Positions 25,158 through 37,707 are shown, counted from the first letter of the stretch. The stretch is DNA of 64,000 bases from Caenispirillum salinarum AK4 (GCF_000315795.1 NZ_ANHY01000017.1:1-64000), one strand, 5' to 3'. Translations and numbers: made by a program. Notes: generated by a model not told the origin, from the letters alone.

Positions 25158-25213
25158 TCGAACCTGGACTAACGGAGTCAGAGTCCGCTGTTCTACCATT
25201 AAACTATCCCCCA
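25140..25213 (-). tRNA. tRNA-Gln (anticodon CTG)
   Basis: The minus strand folds as a standard cloverleaf: acceptor TGGGGGA/TCCCCCA, discriminator G and encoded CCA, anticodon stem GCGGA/TCCGT with loop CTCTGAC (anticodon CTG), and T arm CCAGG-TTCGAGT-CCTGG. It reads CAG codons. Its 3' end is the integration target of the island and is copied at 6735. Confidence 0.95.
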
Positions 25214-25278
25214 TCAGGGATGGCTCCGAGAGGGCCGGAAGCGCCGTGGCGCGGGGCGTTTCCCCTCGAGAGGCCGCG

Positions 25279-25307
25279 TATGTAACACCCTGTTCCGGCG
25301 GTGTAAA
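25279..25307 (-). promoter_or_regulatory. Promoter candidate for tRNA-Gln
   Basis: On the minus strand, TTTACA (25307-25302) and TACATA (25284-25279) are 17 bp apart, 66 bp upstream of the tRNA. The rest of the 332-base gap to the ppx gene (25214-25545) shows no gene, only GC-rich sequence with short inverted repeats. Confidence 0.45.
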
Positions 25308-25545
25308 GGCCTTTGTGTTGAAAAAATTTCAGCTCCTGCGCCCGCCCCGGGGCATCTGCCCCCTGCGGCGGGGTTTCATCGGGCTGCGGCGTGCGATAAG
25401 TTAGAGACCAAGTGGAAACCATGCCGCCAGGCGGCGCGCAGGATCAGACATAGGAGGCGGAGCCGGCCCCGTTCGGATCGCTTCGGGAGAGGCCAGGCCC
25501 GCTCCGCCGTCGACCAGCACGCCCGCGGCGGCCGATTGAGAAAGG

Positions 25546-26649
25546 TTGATCGAACCCGTGGTTGCGACACGCGCTGACACCCCCATCGCCGGCGCTCCGC
25601 CCGGCGGCGCGGCGGCGCGGCGCGGTGGCGATGCGGTCCGGACCCGCGGCGGCGCCCAGCCGGGGCCGCAGGACGGCCCGCACAACGGCATCTACGCGGC
25701 CATCGATCTGGGGACCAACAACTGCCGCATGCTCGTCGCCCGGCCCAGTGCCGAAGGCTTTCGCGTCATCGACAGTTTTTCCCGGATCACCCGCCTGGGC
25801 GAGGGGCTGGCCGGATCGGGCAAGCTCTCGCGCCTGGCCATGGACCGCACCATCGACGCGCTTGGACTGTGCGCCGAGAAGATGCGCCGGCGCGGCGTCA
25901 CCGCCGCCCGCACCGTCGCCACCGAGGCCTGCCGCAGGGCCGCCAACGGACGCGCCTTCGTGCAGGAGGTGCGGGACCGCACCGGCTTGCGCCTTGAGAC
26001 CATCACCCCGGCCGAGGAGGCCCGCCTGGCCCTGGGCGGCTGCGCGCCGCTGCTGGACCCGGACATACCCTACGCCCTGGTGTTCGACATCGGCGGCGGC
26101 TCCACCGAGCTTCTGTGGGTGGAGATGGACCCTGCCGGGGAGTTGTCCGTCCAGGGTCTGGCCAGCCTGCCGCTGGGCGTGGTGACCGTCGCCGAGGAAT
26201 GTGGTGGCGGCGATCTCTGCCAGCGCACATATGACGCCGTGAAGGACCGCATCGTGCAGTTGCTGCGGCCCTTCGACCTGCAGCACGCCCTGGGCGACCG
26301 CGTCCGTCACGGCGAAGTGCAGATGCTAGGCACCTCGGGCACCGTCACCACGCTGGGCGGCGTGCACCTGGGGCTCAAGCGTTACGACCGGTCGCTGGTG
26401 GACGGCATCACCATCGACTTCAACGACATCGTGGAGGTCAGCCGCCGGCTGTCCACCATGACCCTGCGGGAGCGCGCCCAGCACCCCTGCGTCGGCCGCG
26501 AGCGTGCCGACCTTGTGTTGTCGGGCTGCGCCATACTGGAAGGCCTGTGCGAGCTGTGGCCGGTGGGGCGCCTGCGCGTCGCCGACCGGGGCCTGCGCGA
26601 AGGCATGTTGCTCGACCTCATGCGGGTCGATGCCATGGAGGTTGCTTAA
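25546..26649 (+). CDS. ppx: Exopolyphosphatase (Ppx/GppA family)
   Basis: A 367-residue member of the Ppx/GppA phosphatase family with the actin-like ATPase fold. Visible motifs: YAAIDLGTNNCRMLV (phosphate 1), VFDIGGGSTEL (phosphate 2) and LGTSGTVTTL. It degrades polyphosphate from the end, or hydrolyses pppGpp to ppGpp. At 367 residues it is the short alphaproteobacterial form without the C-terminal HD domain. The first 50 residues are Gly/Arg-rich and unlike the family. The start is uncertain: TTG at 25546 is very close to GAAAGG, and GTG at 25558 is an alternative. rlmE follows after 6 bp. Confidence 0.9.
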   Translation: MIEPVVATRADTPIAGAPPGGAAARRGGDAVRTRGGAQPGPQDGPHNGIYAAIDLGTNNCRMLVARPSAEGFRVIDSFSRITRLGEGLAGSGKLSRLAMDRTIDALGLCAEKMRRRGVTAARTVATEACRRAANGRAFVQEVRDRTGLRLETITPAEEARLALGGCAPLLDPDIPYALVFDIGGGSTELLWVEMDPAGELSVQGLASLPLGVVTVAEECGGGDLCQRTYDAVKDRIVQLLRPFDLQHALGDRVRHGEVQMLGTSGTVTTLGGVHLGLKRYDRSLVDGITIDFNDIVEVSRRLSTMTLRERAQHPCVGRERADLVLSGCAILEGLCELWPVGRLRVADRGLREGMLLDLMRVDAMEVA

Positions 26650-26655
26650 GAGATC

Positions 26656-27447
26656 ATGGCCAAGAAGCCGTCTGCCGCTTCCGGACGCGCCCGGCGCTCC
26701 GGCAGCGGGGCCGTCGCCAACACCGGCAACCGTCAGCTGACGGTCAAGGTGAAGTCCGCGCGCGGCCGCAAGAATTCATCCACCCGCTGGCTGCAGCGCC
26801 AGCTCAACGACCCCTACGTGGCCGAGGCCCGGGCGCTGGGCCTGCGCTCGCGCGCGGCCTTCAAGCTGCTGGAGCTGGACGACCGCTTCCACTTCCTCAA
26901 GCCGGGGCAGAAGGTGGTCGACCTGGGTGCGGCGCCCGGCGGCTGGACGCAGGTCGCCGTCGACCGGGTGAACGCCATGAAGCCGGGCGGCGGCACCGTC
27001 GTCGGCCTGGACATCCTGGAGTGGGAGACGGTGGCCGGCGCCACGTGCATCACCAAGGATTTCAACGACCCCGACGCACCCGACGTGCTGAAGGCGGCCC
27101 TGGGCGGCCCGGCCGACGTGGTGCTGTCGGACATGGCCGCCCCCACCACGGGTCATCCGCCGACCGACCACCTGCGCATCATGGCGCTTCTGGAGCTGGC
27201 GTGGGACTTCGCCGAGGACGTGCTGGCGCCCGGCGGCACCTTCGTCTGCAAGGTGTTCCAGGGCGGGACGGAAGGCGAGCTGCTCACGCGCATGAAAAGC
27301 CTCTGCGAGACGGTGCGCCACGCCAAGCCGCCGGCCAGCCGCAAGGAAAGCTCGGAAATGTACGTGATCGCGTCCGGCTTCCGGGGACGACCGGCGGACC
27401 GCGATCACGATGACGCCAGCGACGACGACACGGAGACCCGCGCGTGA
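26656..27447 (+). CDS. rlmE: 23S rRNA 2'-O-ribose U2552 methyltransferase
   Basis: A 263-residue FtsJ/RrmJ family enzyme. After a basic N-terminus (residues 1-40) there is the conserved block LRSRAAFKLLELDDRF, the SAM loop VVDLGAAPGGWTQVAV, the catalytic Asp in DVVLSDMAAPTTGH and the Lys in GTFVCKVFQGG of the K-D-K-E tetrad. It methylates U2552 of 23S rRNA during 50S assembly. It is co-transcribed with ppx upstream (6 bp) and yciB downstream (overlap of 4 bases). ppx next to rlmE is common in Alphaproteobacteria. Confidence 0.97.
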   Translation: MAKKPSAASGRARRSGSGAVANTGNRQLTVKVKSARGRKNSSTRWLQRQLNDPYVAEARALGLRSRAAFKLLELDDRFHFLKPGQKVVDLGAAPGGWTQVAVDRVNAMKPGGGTVVGLDILEWETVAGATCITKDFNDPDAPDVLKAALGGPADVVLSDMAAPTTGHPPTDHLRIMALLELAWDFAEDVLAPGGTFVCKVFQGGTEGELLTRMKSLCETVRHAKPPASRKESSEMYVIASGFRGRPADRDHDDASDDDTETRA

Positions 27448-28055
27448 GTACCGAAGGTCAGCAGCCCGCCGAAGCCGCTTCCTCCGGCAAGAAGCCCATG
27501 AACCAGTGGCTGAAGCTGCTGCTGGAGGTGGGCCCGCTGGTGGTGTTCTTCGTCGGCAACAACAAGTACGGCATCATTCCCGCCACCGGCGCCTTCATCG
27601 TGGCAACGGTGGTGGCCTTGAGCGCCTCGTGGCTGATCGCGCGCAAGGTGCCGGCGCTGCCGCTGATCTCGGGCATTTTCGTCATCGGCTTCGGCGGCCT
27701 GACGGTGCTGCTGGAGGACGACCTGTTCATCAAGCTCAAGCCCACCATCGTCAACGCGCTGTTCGCGGCGGTGCTGTTCGTGTCGCTGGGATTGAAGCGC
27801 AACGTGCTGAAGATCGTCTTCGACGCCGCCTTCCACCTGACGGACGAGGGCTGGCGCAAGCTGACATGGCGCTGGGCCTGGTTCTTCTGCCTGCTGGCGG
27901 TGCTGAACGAGATCGTCTGGCGCAGCTTCGACACCGATACCTGGGTGCAGTTCAAGGTGTTCGGCATCATGCCGCTGACCATCCTCTTCAGCCTGACGCT
28001 GGTGCCGCTGCTGAGCAAATACCACCCGGAGAACGAGGCGAAGGCGCAGGGGTGA
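27444..28055 (+). CDS. yciB: Inner-membrane septation protein A family (YciB/IspZ)
   Basis: A 203-residue membrane protein starting at a GTG that overlaps the rlmE stop codon. There are about six hydrophobic segments (PLVVFFVGN, ATVVALSASWLIA, ISGIFVIGFGGLTVLL, ALFAAVLFVSLG, FFCLLAVLNEIVWR, IMPLTILFSLTLVPLL) and the family segment NEIVWRSFDTDTWVQFKVFG. The family influences cell-envelope shape and septation, though the mechanism is not settled. It closes the ppx-rlmE-yciB operon. Confidence 0.93.
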   Translation: MSTEGQQPAEAASSGKKPMNQWLKLLLEVGPLVVFFVGNNKYGIIPATGAFIVATVVALSASWLIARKVPALPLISGIFVIGFGGLTVLLEDDLFIKLKPTIVNALFAAVLFVSLGLKRNVLKIVFDAAFHLTDEGWRKLTWRWAWFFCLLAVLNEIVWRSFDTDTWVQFKVFGIMPLTILFSLTLVPLLSKYHPENEAKAQG

Positions 28056-28104
28056 CGTACGCCGCGCCTGGCGTGGTTCGAGAATAGCCACCAAGGACAC
28101 CAAG

Positions 28105-28146
28105 AGACCGGGAGAACGCGGACCGCCGTTCCCGGTCTTTCTTTTT
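28105..28146 (+). terminator. Terminator of ppx-rlmE-yciB
   Basis: The stem AGACCGGG / CCCGGTCT extends by a bulged GAACG/CGTT pairing and is followed by TTTCTTTTT. The surrounding gap (28056-28311) also has short CACCAAG repeats on both sides of the hairpin. Confidence 0.8.
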
Positions 28147-28311
28147 GAACCACCAAGTCACCAAGAAACCAAGACAGCGCGGGAAGGCGCGCAATCATTC
28201 TCCCGGTATCTTCTTTGCCCGGTTTTCGCCTATGTAATGAAGAATGAACCGAGGGAGCGCGAGGGAGCCCGTGGCTCCCTCGCATTCATGTTCCGGCGCA
28301 GCCGGAACGCT

Positions 28312-29259
28312 CTACAGACACGCCCGCGCCACGGCTTCCACGTGCCGATGGTCGGTTCCGCAGCAGCCGCCCACCACGGCCAGCGCCGGCAGCAGGGCGT
28401 GCAGGTCCTTGTAGCGGGCGCCCAGGTCCTCGGGGTCTCCGTCGTCCAGGGTTTCCGAGGCTTCCAGTTCGGCGTGGCTCATGCGCGAGGCATTGGCGCG
28501 GATGCCGCGGATACGGGTCTTCCACGCGCCTTCCTCGGACAGGGTTTCGGCAAAGTGGGTGGGGTGGGCGCAGTTGATCATGTAGTAGGCGGCTGCCCCG
28601 CCTGTCTCGGCGTCCACGGCCTCGATGGCCTCGCGCAGGGTCTCGCCGGAGGGCAGGCGGCCGTCGGTCTCCACGGTGAACGACAGGGCGCAGGAGATGC
28701 CGGCGGCGGTGGCGGCATGGGCGATGCCGGCGGCCTCGGCGGCGTAGGACAGTGTCATGGCCGAGACCATGTCGGCACCGGCGTCGGCGAAGGCCTCCAC
28801 CTGCGGAGAGTGGTAGGCGGCTGCCTCGGCGCTGGCCATGCGGTCGCCGGGAATGTAGCCGTCGCCCCGCGGCCCGATGCAGCCGCTGACGACGCCCTGC
28901 TGTCCGGTCTCGGCCGCCAGGGCATCGCGGATACCGGAGACGAAGGCGACGCTGTCGCGGTTGATGGCGCGCAGCGCGGCGCGGTCGTAGCCCAGTCGCG
29001 CGCCCCAGTCGCGATTGGCGCGCCAGGTGGGCGTCTCATAGATGAAGCCCGCACCGTGCGCGGCGGCGATTTCGGCGTGCCGGCGATACCAGCGCTCTAA
29101 GGTCGCCCGGCCGTCGCGCGTGGCCAGTAGCTCGAAGGCGGCGAAGTCGCGCAGTTCGATGCTCTCGTGGAAGATCAGCCAGGTTTCCATGCCGCCGTCG
29201 CTGACGAAGGGGCGGCCGGCAAGCTGGGGCAGGGTGGTGATGCGGGTTTGCGCGGTCAT
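28312..29259 (-). CDS. Homocysteine S-methyltransferase family protein
   Basis: A 315-residue barrel enzyme of the MHT/BHMT family. The three zinc-binding cysteines are visible: Cys in NCAHP and the pair in VVGGCCGTD near the C-terminus. The substrate barrel start is SDGGMETWLIF. It transfers a methyl group from S-methylmethionine, S-adenosylmethionine or a betaine-type donor to homocysteine, giving methionine; the donor cannot be told from sequence. It stands alone, divergent from a TetR gene 214 bp away that may control it. Confidence 0.88.
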   Translation of the reverse strand: MTAQTRITTLPQLAGRPFVSDGGMETWLIFHESIELRDFAAFELLATRDGRATLERWYRRHAEIAAAHGAGFIYETPTWRANRDWGARLGYDRAALRAINRDSVAFVSGIRDALAAETGQQGVVSGCIGPRGDGYIPGDRMASAEAAAYHSPQVEAFADAGADMVSAMTLSYAAEAAGIAHAATAAGISCALSFTVETDGRLPSGETLREAIEAVDAETGGAAAYYMINCAHPTHFAETLSEEGAWKTRIRGIRANASRMSHAELEASETLDDGDPEDLGARYKDLHALLPALAVVGGCCGTDHRHVEAVARACL

Positions 29260-29473
29260 GACGTGTCCTCCGGTGTTCGTCGGTTCGTATGGCGCCAGGA
29301 TCGCGCCATCCGGTGCCTACGACCATTGGACGCGCGGTGCACCGCATCCCTTGTGTGGATCGGCCGGAAAATCAGTATATTAGGAGGGCAGGGTGGCGCT
29401 GCGCGGCGCCTCTTGGGCGCCCGGCGCGGGGGAAACTGGACCTGTGGTGCAGTATGGCACGGAGGACCCCGCC

Positions 29474-30087
29474 ATGGTCGGCAAGGGCGAGACGACGCGC
29501 GACCGCATCCTGGAAGCCGCCGAGGCGGCGGTGCTCGCCAAGGGCTTCGGCGCGACTTCCATCGACGAGCTTATCGCCGCCGTCGGCATCACCAAGAACG
29601 GCTTCTTCTATCATTTCCGCGACAAGAACGAACTGGCCCGCGCCCTTCTGCTCCGCTACCTGGAGCGGGAGGAGGCGATCCTGGACGACCTGTTCGCCCG
29701 GGCGCGGACGCTGAGCGACGACCCGCTGCACGCGTTCCTCGTCGGCCTCAAGCTGTTCGCCGAGCTGATGGAAGACCTGCCGGAGGGTCATCCGGGCTGC
29801 TTGGTCGCCACCTATTGCTATCAGGAGCGCCTGTTCGACGCCGAGGTGCGGGCGCTGAACCGGCGCATCGTGGCGGGCTGGCGGGCGCGGTTCCGGGCGT
29901 TGCTGGAGGACATCGCCGCCACCTATCCCATGCGCGAGACGGTCGATCTGGACGACCTGGCGGATACGGTTTCGGCCATCGTGGAGGGCGGGCTGGTGCT
30001 CGGCCGGGCGATGGGCGACCACTATATCCTGCCGCGCCAGGTGATGGTGCTGCGCAGCTTCGTGAAGCTGCTTTTTGCGCCGCACAG

Positions 30088-30109
<22 letters not shown>
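29474..30109 (+). CDS. TetR-family regulator
   Basis: A 211-residue repressor. The N-terminal HTH (TRDRILEAAEAAVLAKGFGATSIDELIAAVGITKNGFFYHF) is followed by a helical ligand-binding domain. The family usually represses a neighbouring gene and is released by a small molecule; this one faces the divergent homocysteine methyltransferase gene. No clear palindrome stands out in the 214-base gap. Its 3' end overlaps the convergent LysR gene by 22 bases. Confidence 0.93.
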
Positions 30110-32275
<2,166 letters not shown>

Positions 32276-32286
32276 GGAGGACTGGC

Positions 32287-33144
32287 ATGACCGAGGAGCT
32301 GTCCATCGTCGCCGAGAACAAGTGTTTCGGCGGCTGGCACAAGCGCTACACCCACCGTTCCACGGCGCTGAACTGCGCCATGACCTTTGCCGTCTTCCTG
32401 CCGCCCGACGCCGCCGAGGGGGCGCCGGTGCCCGCCGTCTACTGGTTGTCCGGCCTGACCTGCACGGAAGAGAATTTCATGCAGAAGGCCGGCGCCATGC
32501 GCGTGGCGGCGGACCTGGGCCTGGCCCTGGTCGCGCCGGACACCAGCCCGCGGGGCGACGACGTCCCCGACGATCCGGCGGGTGGGTGGGATTTCGGCAA
32601 GGGGGCCGGATTCTATGTGGATGCGACGGAAGCCCCGTGGTCGCGGCACTACCGGATGCACGACTACGTGGTCAACGAACTGCCGGCGCTGGTCGAGCGG
32701 CATTTTCCGGTGACCGGCGGGCGCGCCATCTCGGGCCATTCGATGGGCGGCCACGGCGCGCTGGTCTGCGCCCTGCGCAATCCGGGGCGGTATGTCTCGG
32801 TGTCCGCCTTCGCGCCCATCGCCAACCCTTCGGCGGTGCCCTGGGGAGAGAAGGCGCTGGGCCACCTGCTCGGCGCCGACCGGGCGCGGTGGCGGGAATG
32901 GGATGCCAGTGCCCTTCTGGCGGAGGCCAGGGAGCACCTGCCGACGCTGATCGACCAGGGCGACCGGGACACGTTCCTGGAAACGCAGTTGCGGCCCGAG
33001 GTCCTGAAGCACGCGGCAGAGGCGGCGGGCTATCCCGTGACGCTGCGCATGCAGCCGGGCTACGACCACAGCTACTACTTCATCGCCACGTTCATCGAAG
33101 ACCACTTGCGCCACCACGCCAAGGCGCTAGGCGCGGCGGGGTGA
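32287..33144 (+). CDS. fghA: S-formylglutathione hydrolase
   Basis: A 285-residue esterase-D-type hydrolase. The nucleophile serine is in [10 protein letters not shown], the His is in [11 protein letters not shown], and the family segment is [16 protein letters not shown]. It hydrolyses S-formylglutathione to formate and glutathione, the second step after class III ADH. It is 11 bp downstream of adhC and clearly in the same operon. A strong terminator lies 30 bp after its stop. Confidence 0.96.
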   Translation: MTEELSIVAENKCFGGWHKRYTHRSTALNCAMTFAVFLPPDAAEGAPVPAVYWLSGLTCTEENFMQKAGAMRVAADLGLALVAPDTSPRGDDVPDDPAGGWDFGKGAGFYVDATEAPWSRHYRMHDYVVNELPALVERHFPVTGGRAISGHSMGGHGALVCALRNPGRYVSVSAFAPIANPSAVPWGEKALGHLLGADRARWREWDASALLAEAREHLPTLIDQGDRDTFLETQLRPEVLKHAAEAAGYPVTLRMQPGYDHSYYFIATFIEDHLRHHAKALGAAG

Positions 33145-33174
33145 GGGGCTGCCCGCCCCGGCAGGCTTCAAGGA

Positions 33175-33205
33175 AAAGGGCCGCTTCATGACGAAGCGGC
33201 CCTTT
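33175..33205. terminator. Bidirectional terminator between fghA and pgk
   Basis: A 13-bp perfect stem (AAAGGGCCGCTTC / GAAGCGGCCCTTT) with A and T tracts at either end, between convergent genes; it can end both transcripts. Confidence 0.85.
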
Positions 33206-33228
33206 CCGATCCGGGAAGACCGGGGTCC

Positions 33229-34422
33229 TTAGTCTTCCAGCGCGGCGACGCCGGGCAGTGTCTTGCCCTCCATCCACTCCAGGAAGGCGCCGCCGGCCGT
33301 GGAGACATAGGAGAACTGACCCTCCACGCCCGCGTTCGCCAGGGCGGAGACCGTGTCGCCGCCGCCGGCGACCGTCAGCAGGCTGCCGGCCTTGGTGAGC
33401 TTGGCCGCTTCCTGGGCGACGGCGTTGGTGGCGGCGTCGAAGGGCTTGATCTCGAAGGCGCCCAGCGGACCGTTCCACACCAGCGTCTTGCAGTCGGCCA
33501 GCTTCTTCTTCAGGGCTTCGACGCTGTCCGGGCCGATGTCCAGGATCATCTTGTCGGCCGGCACGGCATCGGCGGGGACGGTTTCGTTGGCCGCGCCTTC
33601 CTCGAACTTGTCGGCGACCACCACGTCGGTGGGCAGCACGATCTCGCAGCCCGCCTTTTCGGCCTTCTCCATGATCTCGCGCGCGGTGCCGGCCATGTCG
33701 GACTCGCACAGGCTCTTGCCGATCTCGATGCCCTTGGCGAACAGGAAGGTGTTGGCCATGCCGCCGCCGATGACGATCATGTCCACCTTTTCCACCAGGT
33801 TGCCGAGGACGTCGAGCTTGGTGGAGATCTTGGCGCCGCCGACCAGGGCCGCGGCCGGGCGTTCCGGCTTCTGCAGGGCCTTGGTCAGGGCCTCCAGCTC
33901 CGCCTGCATCAGCCGGCCGGCGGCCGACGGCAGCAGGTTGGCGACCGCTTCGGTGGAGGCGTGGGCGCGGTGGGCGGTGGAAAACGCGTCGTTGACGTAG
34001 ACGTCCGCCAGTTCCGCCAGATTGCGGGCGAAAGCGGGATCGTTCTTTTCTTCCTCGGCGTGAAAGCGCAGGTTCTCCAGCAGTGCCACCTCGCCGGAGG
34101 CCAGGCCGTTCACAACGGTTTCGGCAGCCGGGCCGACGCAGTCGTCGGCGAAGGCGACGGACGTGCCGAGCGCCTGGCCCAGCGCCTCGGCCACGGGCTT
34201 GAGGCTCATCTCCGGCACCCGCTTGCCCTTGGGCCGGCCGAAGTGGGACACGACCACCACTTTGGCGCCCTTGGCGGTCAGGTCACGGATGGTGTCGCAG
34301 GACCGGTCGATGCGGGTGGTGTCGGTGACCTTGCCGTCCTTCATGGGAACGTTGAGGTCCGAGCGCACCAGCACGCGCTTGCCGGAGACGTCGATGTCGT
34401 CGATGGTCTTGAAGTCGGCCAT
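33229..34422 (-). CDS. pgk: Phosphoglycerate kinase
   Basis: A 397-residue PGK, the usual length. N-terminal substrate domain: [10 protein letters not shown] (Asp/Asn of the 3-PG site) and [10 protein letters not shown]. The C-terminal nucleotide domain includes [18 protein letters not shown] and the catalytic loop [12 protein letters not shown]. It interconverts 1,3-bisphosphoglycerate and ATP with 3-phosphoglycerate. It follows gap on the same strand with 233 bp between, in which lies an interspersed repeat. Confidence 0.97.
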   Translation of the reverse strand: MADFKTIDDIDVSGKRVLVRSDLNVPMKDGKVTDTTRIDRSCDTIRDLTAKGAKVVVVSHFGRPKGKRVPEMSLKPVAEALGQALGTSVAFADDCVGPAAETVVNGLASGEVALLENLRFHAEEEKNDPAFARNLAELADVYVNDAFSTAHRAHASTEAVANLLPSAAGRLMQAELEALTKALQKPERPAAALVGGAKISTKLDVLGNLVEKVDMIVIGGGMANTFLFAKGIEIGKSLCESDMAGTAREIMEKAEKAGCEIVLPTDVVVADKFEEGAANETVPADAVPADKMILDIGPDSVEALKKKLADCKTLVWNGPLGAFEIKPFDAATNAVAQEAAKLTKAGSLLTVAGGGDTVSALANAGVEGQFSYVSTAGGAFLEWMEGKTLPGVAALED

Positions 34423-34442
34423 GGGGGAGGTCCTCGAAGCTG

Positions 34443-34496
34443 TATACGCCCTGGCAAGCCAGGGCTGCGTTCAAGCGCCACGCAGGCTCACGCGCC
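34443..34496. repeat. Structured interspersed repeat, copy 1
   Basis: Starts with TATACGCC, then a perfect palindrome (CCCTGGC-AA-GCCAGGG), GCTGCG, a short link and a 22-bp core (34475-34496) identical to 56129-56150. Copy 2 has the same order with a different palindrome. Located in the gap between gap and pgk. Confidence 0.7.
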
Positions 34497-34655
34497 TGAC
34501 CGGCGCGGGGTCCCGGTCGGGACCCTATTCGCACTTTTCGCTCGCCGGCGACCGAAAAGCGCTCCCGCGTATCTCTGACGAACGACCGCCCCCGCCACGG
34601 GGTGCGTGGGCGGGGGCGGCCTGGGTCCGTCACATATGAAGGGCGTGGCCGCCGC

Positions 34656-35663
34656 TTAGAGCAGCTTGCCCATCACCACGGCGGTGTCGAGCATGCGGTT
34701 GGAGAAGCCCCACTCGTTGTCGTACCAGGACATGACGCGGACGAAGTTGTCCTCCAGCACCTTGGTGCCGTCGGCGTCGAAGGTGGAGCTGTTGGGGTTG
34801 TGGTTGAAGTCGATGGACACCAGCGGCAGCTCGTTGATGCCCAGCACGCCCTTCAGCTTGCCGTTGGCGGCTTCCTTCATGGCGTCGTTCACCTGCTCGG
34901 CGGTGACCTTGGTCTTCAGCACGGCCTTCAGGTCCACCAGCGAGACGTTGGCGGTCGGCACGCGGATGGCCACGCCGTCCAGCTTGCCCTTCAGCTCCGG
35001 CAGCACCAGGCCGACGGCCTTGGCGGCACCCGTGGAGGTCGGGATCATGGACATGCCGGCGGCGCGGGCGCGGTGCAGGTCCTTGTGCAGGCTGTCCACC
35101 GTGTTCTGGTCGCCGGTGTAGGCGTGGATGGTGGTCATGAAGCCGTGGTCCAGGCCGAACTTGTCGTTCAGCACCCAGGCGACCGGCGCCAGGCAGTTGG
35201 TGGTGCACGAAGCGTTGGAGACGATCTTGTGATCGGCCGTCAGGTCCTCGTGGTTCACGCCGTAGACCACCGTCATGTCCGCACCCTTGGACGGGGCGGA
35301 AACCAGCACGCGCTTGGCGCCGGCGTCCAGGTGGACCTTCGCCTTCTCGGCGTCGGAGAAGATGCCGGTGCACTCGGCCACGATGTCGACGTTCAGGTCC
35401 TTCCAGGGCAGCTTGGAGGGGTCGCGCTCGGCGATGACCTTGATGGAGGTGCCGCCGATGACCATGCTGTCGCCCTCGACCGAAACCTCGGCCGGCAGGA
35501 TGCCGTGAACGGAGTCGTACTTCAGCAGGTGCGCATTGGCCTCGGCCGAACCCAGGTCGTTGATGGCGACCACCTCGACGTCCGAGCGGCCGGATTCGAT
35601 GAGGGCCCGCAGCACCAGGCGGCCAATGCGACCGAAACCGTTAATCGCAACGCGAACTGCCAT
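34656..35663 (-). CDS. gap: Glyceraldehyde-3-phosphate dehydrogenase
   Basis: A 335-residue GAPDH. Rossmann start [18 protein letters not shown], catalytic Cys in [12 protein letters not shown], catalytic His in IHAYTGDQN, and the C-terminal [12 protein letters not shown]. It oxidatively phosphorylates glyceraldehyde 3-phosphate with NAD(P)+ to 1,3-bisphosphoglycerate. The ATG at 35663 follows GAGGAAG. It is upstream of pgk on the same strand, the usual alphaproteobacterial gap-pgk order. Confidence 0.97.
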   Translation of the reverse strand: MAVRVAINGFGRIGRLVLRALIESGRSDVEVVAINDLGSAEANAHLLKYDSVHGILPAEVSVEGDSMVIGGTSIKVIAERDPSKLPWKDLNVDIVAECTGIFSDAEKAKVHLDAGAKRVLVSAPSKGADMTVVYGVNHEDLTADHKIVSNASCTTNCLAPVAWVLNDKFGLDHGFMTTIHAYTGDQNTVDSLHKDLHRARAAGMSMIPTSTGAAKAVGLVLPELKGKLDGVAIRVPTANVSLVDLKAVLKTKVTAEQVNDAMKEAANGKLKGVLGINELPLVSIDFNHNPNSSTFDADGTKVLEDNFVRVMSWYDNEWGFSNRMLDTAVVMGKLL

Positions 35664-35941
35664 AACTTCCTCCGTCTGAAATGTCCTGTCGGCCATGGTT
35701 CGGCCGGTCGATGTCTCACCGCTCAACGTGCGGCGGGGAAAAACGGGTCCTATCGTTTCTCACAGAAGACCCCGCGAATCCAGCACCATTGAAGGGTAGG
35801 CCCGCCCAGGCCTTTGCCGCCTGGTCGTAGGTCGCCTATGCCCCGGGCCATAACCTCAGGCATAACAGGGGTTTAAGGCATTGCGCCGGGGCGGGAACGC
35901 GGTACTCTGTGCGCATGACAAACGCATGACGGGAGTGGGGA

Positions 35942-37507
35942 ATGTTCAGGACCGCCGAGTTGGGCCGCACGGTCTCCAAAGAGGATTTCGACGTCGTCGC
36001 CGGGCCGTTGCGGATCGAGCTGATAGAACTGCAGCAGAAGCTGCGGGCGGCGGATTTCCCCGTCATCGTCATCTTCGCCGGCGTGGACGGCGCCGGCAAG
36101 TCGGAAACCATCAACCTCCTGAACGAGTGGATGGACCCGCGCTGGATCGTCACGCGGGCCTACGGCCAGCCCAGCGACGAGGAGCGCGAGCGGCCGCACT
36201 TCTGGCGCTACTGGCGCGACCTGCCGCCGCGCGGGCGCATCGGCCTGTTTCTCAGCCCGTGGTACTCGCAGCCGCTGCTGGAGCGCGCCTACGGCCAGAT
36301 TGACGACGCCCGCTTCGACGAGCGCCTGTCGCGCATCGCCGCCTTCGAGAAGGAACTGGCCGACGACGGCGCGCTGATCCTGAAGTTCTGGATGCACCTG
36401 GGCAAGAAGGAGCAGAAAAAGCGCCTCAAGACCCTGGAGAAGGACCCCAACGAGTCCTGGCGCGTCACCGAGCGCGACTGGACCCATTGGGAGATGTACG
36501 AGGACTTCATCGAGGCCTCGGAGCGCCTGATCGTTCAGACCAGCGTGGCCCACGCGCCGTGGCAGATCGTGGAAGGCTCGGACAACCGCTATCGCTCCCT
36601 GACGGTGCTGACCGCCATCCGCGACGCCGCCCTGCGCCACCTGGAGGCGCAGAAGATGCGCAACAAGCTGGTCCATACGCTCGACGCCAAGCAGAAGAAG
36701 CAGGAAGAGCAGGTGGAGCAGGCCGCCGTCGAGGCCGGCGCCGACGTGGAACACGCCAGCGGACGGCAGATCCTGTCGCGCCTGCCGTCCATCCTCACCG
36801 CGCTCGACATGGACAAGAGCCTCTCCAAAAAGGAATACAGCGCCCGCCTGCAGAAGGGGCGGGCGCGGCTGAACGGCTTGTACCGCGCGGCCAAGGCCAA
36901 GGGCATCAGTTCCATCCTGGTGTTAGAGGGCTGGGACGCCGCCGGCAAGGGGGGCGCCATCCGGCGCGTGACCGCCGGTCTGGACGCCCGCGACTACCAG
37001 GTGATTCCGGTCGCGGCGCCGACGGACGAGGAGCGTGACCACCACTACCTGTGGCGCTTCTGGCGGCACCTGTCGCGCGCCGGCCGCACCACCATCTATG
37101 ACCGAAGCTGGTACGGCCGCGTCCTCGTGGAGCGCGTGGAGGGATTCGCCACGCAGGAGGAATGGAAGCGGGCGTATTCGGAAATCCGCGACTTCGAGGA
37201 ACAGCTGGTCGAACACGGATCGGTGCTGGTGAAATACTGGTTTCACGTCACCCCCGAGGAACAACTGGCCCGCTTCAAGAAGCGTGAGGAAACGCCCTAC
37301 AAGCGCTGGAAGCTGACGGACGAGGACTGGCGCAACCGCGAGAAGTGGGGCGACTACGAGGCGGCGGTCAACGAGATGGTGGAGCGCACCTCCACTCATG
37401 CCTGCCCCTGGACGCTGGTCGAGGGCAACGACAAGCGGTTCGCCCGCGTGAAGGCGCTGGAAACCTACTGCGAGGCGCTGGAACGGCGCCTGGACGGGGA
37501 GAAGTAG
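35942..37507 (+). CDS. pap: Polyphosphate:AMP phosphotransferase (two PPK2 domains)
   Basis: A 521-residue class II PPK2 enzyme made of two fused PPK2 domains. Domain 1 has Walker A GVDGAGKSE near residue 49, domain 2 GWDAAGKGG near 329, and both show the PPK2 lid: the RPHFWRYWRDLPPRGRIG segment in the first, FWRHLSRAGRTTIYDRSWYGRVLVERVEG in the second. Such two-domain forms use polyphosphate to convert AMP to ADP. It stands alone behind the divergent gap gene and may feed AMP recovery together with Ppx-type polyphosphate turnover, a link by function only. Confidence 0.93.
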   Translation: MFRTAELGRTVSKEDFDVVAGPLRIELIELQQKLRAADFPVIVIFAGVDGAGKSETINLLNEWMDPRWIVTRAYGQPSDEERERPHFWRYWRDLPPRGRIGLFLSPWYSQPLLERAYGQIDDARFDERLSRIAAFEKELADDGALILKFWMHLGKKEQKKRLKTLEKDPNESWRVTERDWTHWEMYEDFIEASERLIVQTSVAHAPWQIVEGSDNRYRSLTVLTAIRDAALRHLEAQKMRNKLVHTLDAKQKKQEEQVEQAAVEAGADVEHASGRQILSRLPSILTALDMDKSLSKKEYSARLQKGRARLNGLYRAAKAKGISSILVLEGWDAAGKGGAIRRVTAGLDARDYQVIPVAAPTDEERDHHYLWRFWRHLSRAGRTTIYDRSWYGRVLVERVEGFATQEEWKRAYSEIRDFEEQLVEHGSVLVKYWFHVTPEEQLARFKKREETPYKRWKLTDEDWRNREKWGDYEAAVNEMVERTSTHACPWTLVEGNDKRFARVKALETYCEALERRLDGEK

Positions 37508-37707
37508 GCGCCAGCCATGGCGGCTTGACTGGGGCGGGAGGCGGTGCTTAAGTCCTCCCGTCCTAATCCTCAGCGGATGGTTTTATGTTGGAGCTTGTGA
37601 CCGCGCGCTGACCGTCTCGATTGAAGCGAGACATTCAGTGGCCTTCGCCCGCCCGGGTCTTCATGCCGGGCGGCGGCGCCCGCGCATGTCAAGTCACAGG
37701 TTTTCCC

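Noticed and set aside
34443-34496. Riboswitch between gap and pgk
   Set aside because: The element has the same core as the copy after trpF and no conserved ligand-binding pattern I know; an interspersed repeat explains it better.
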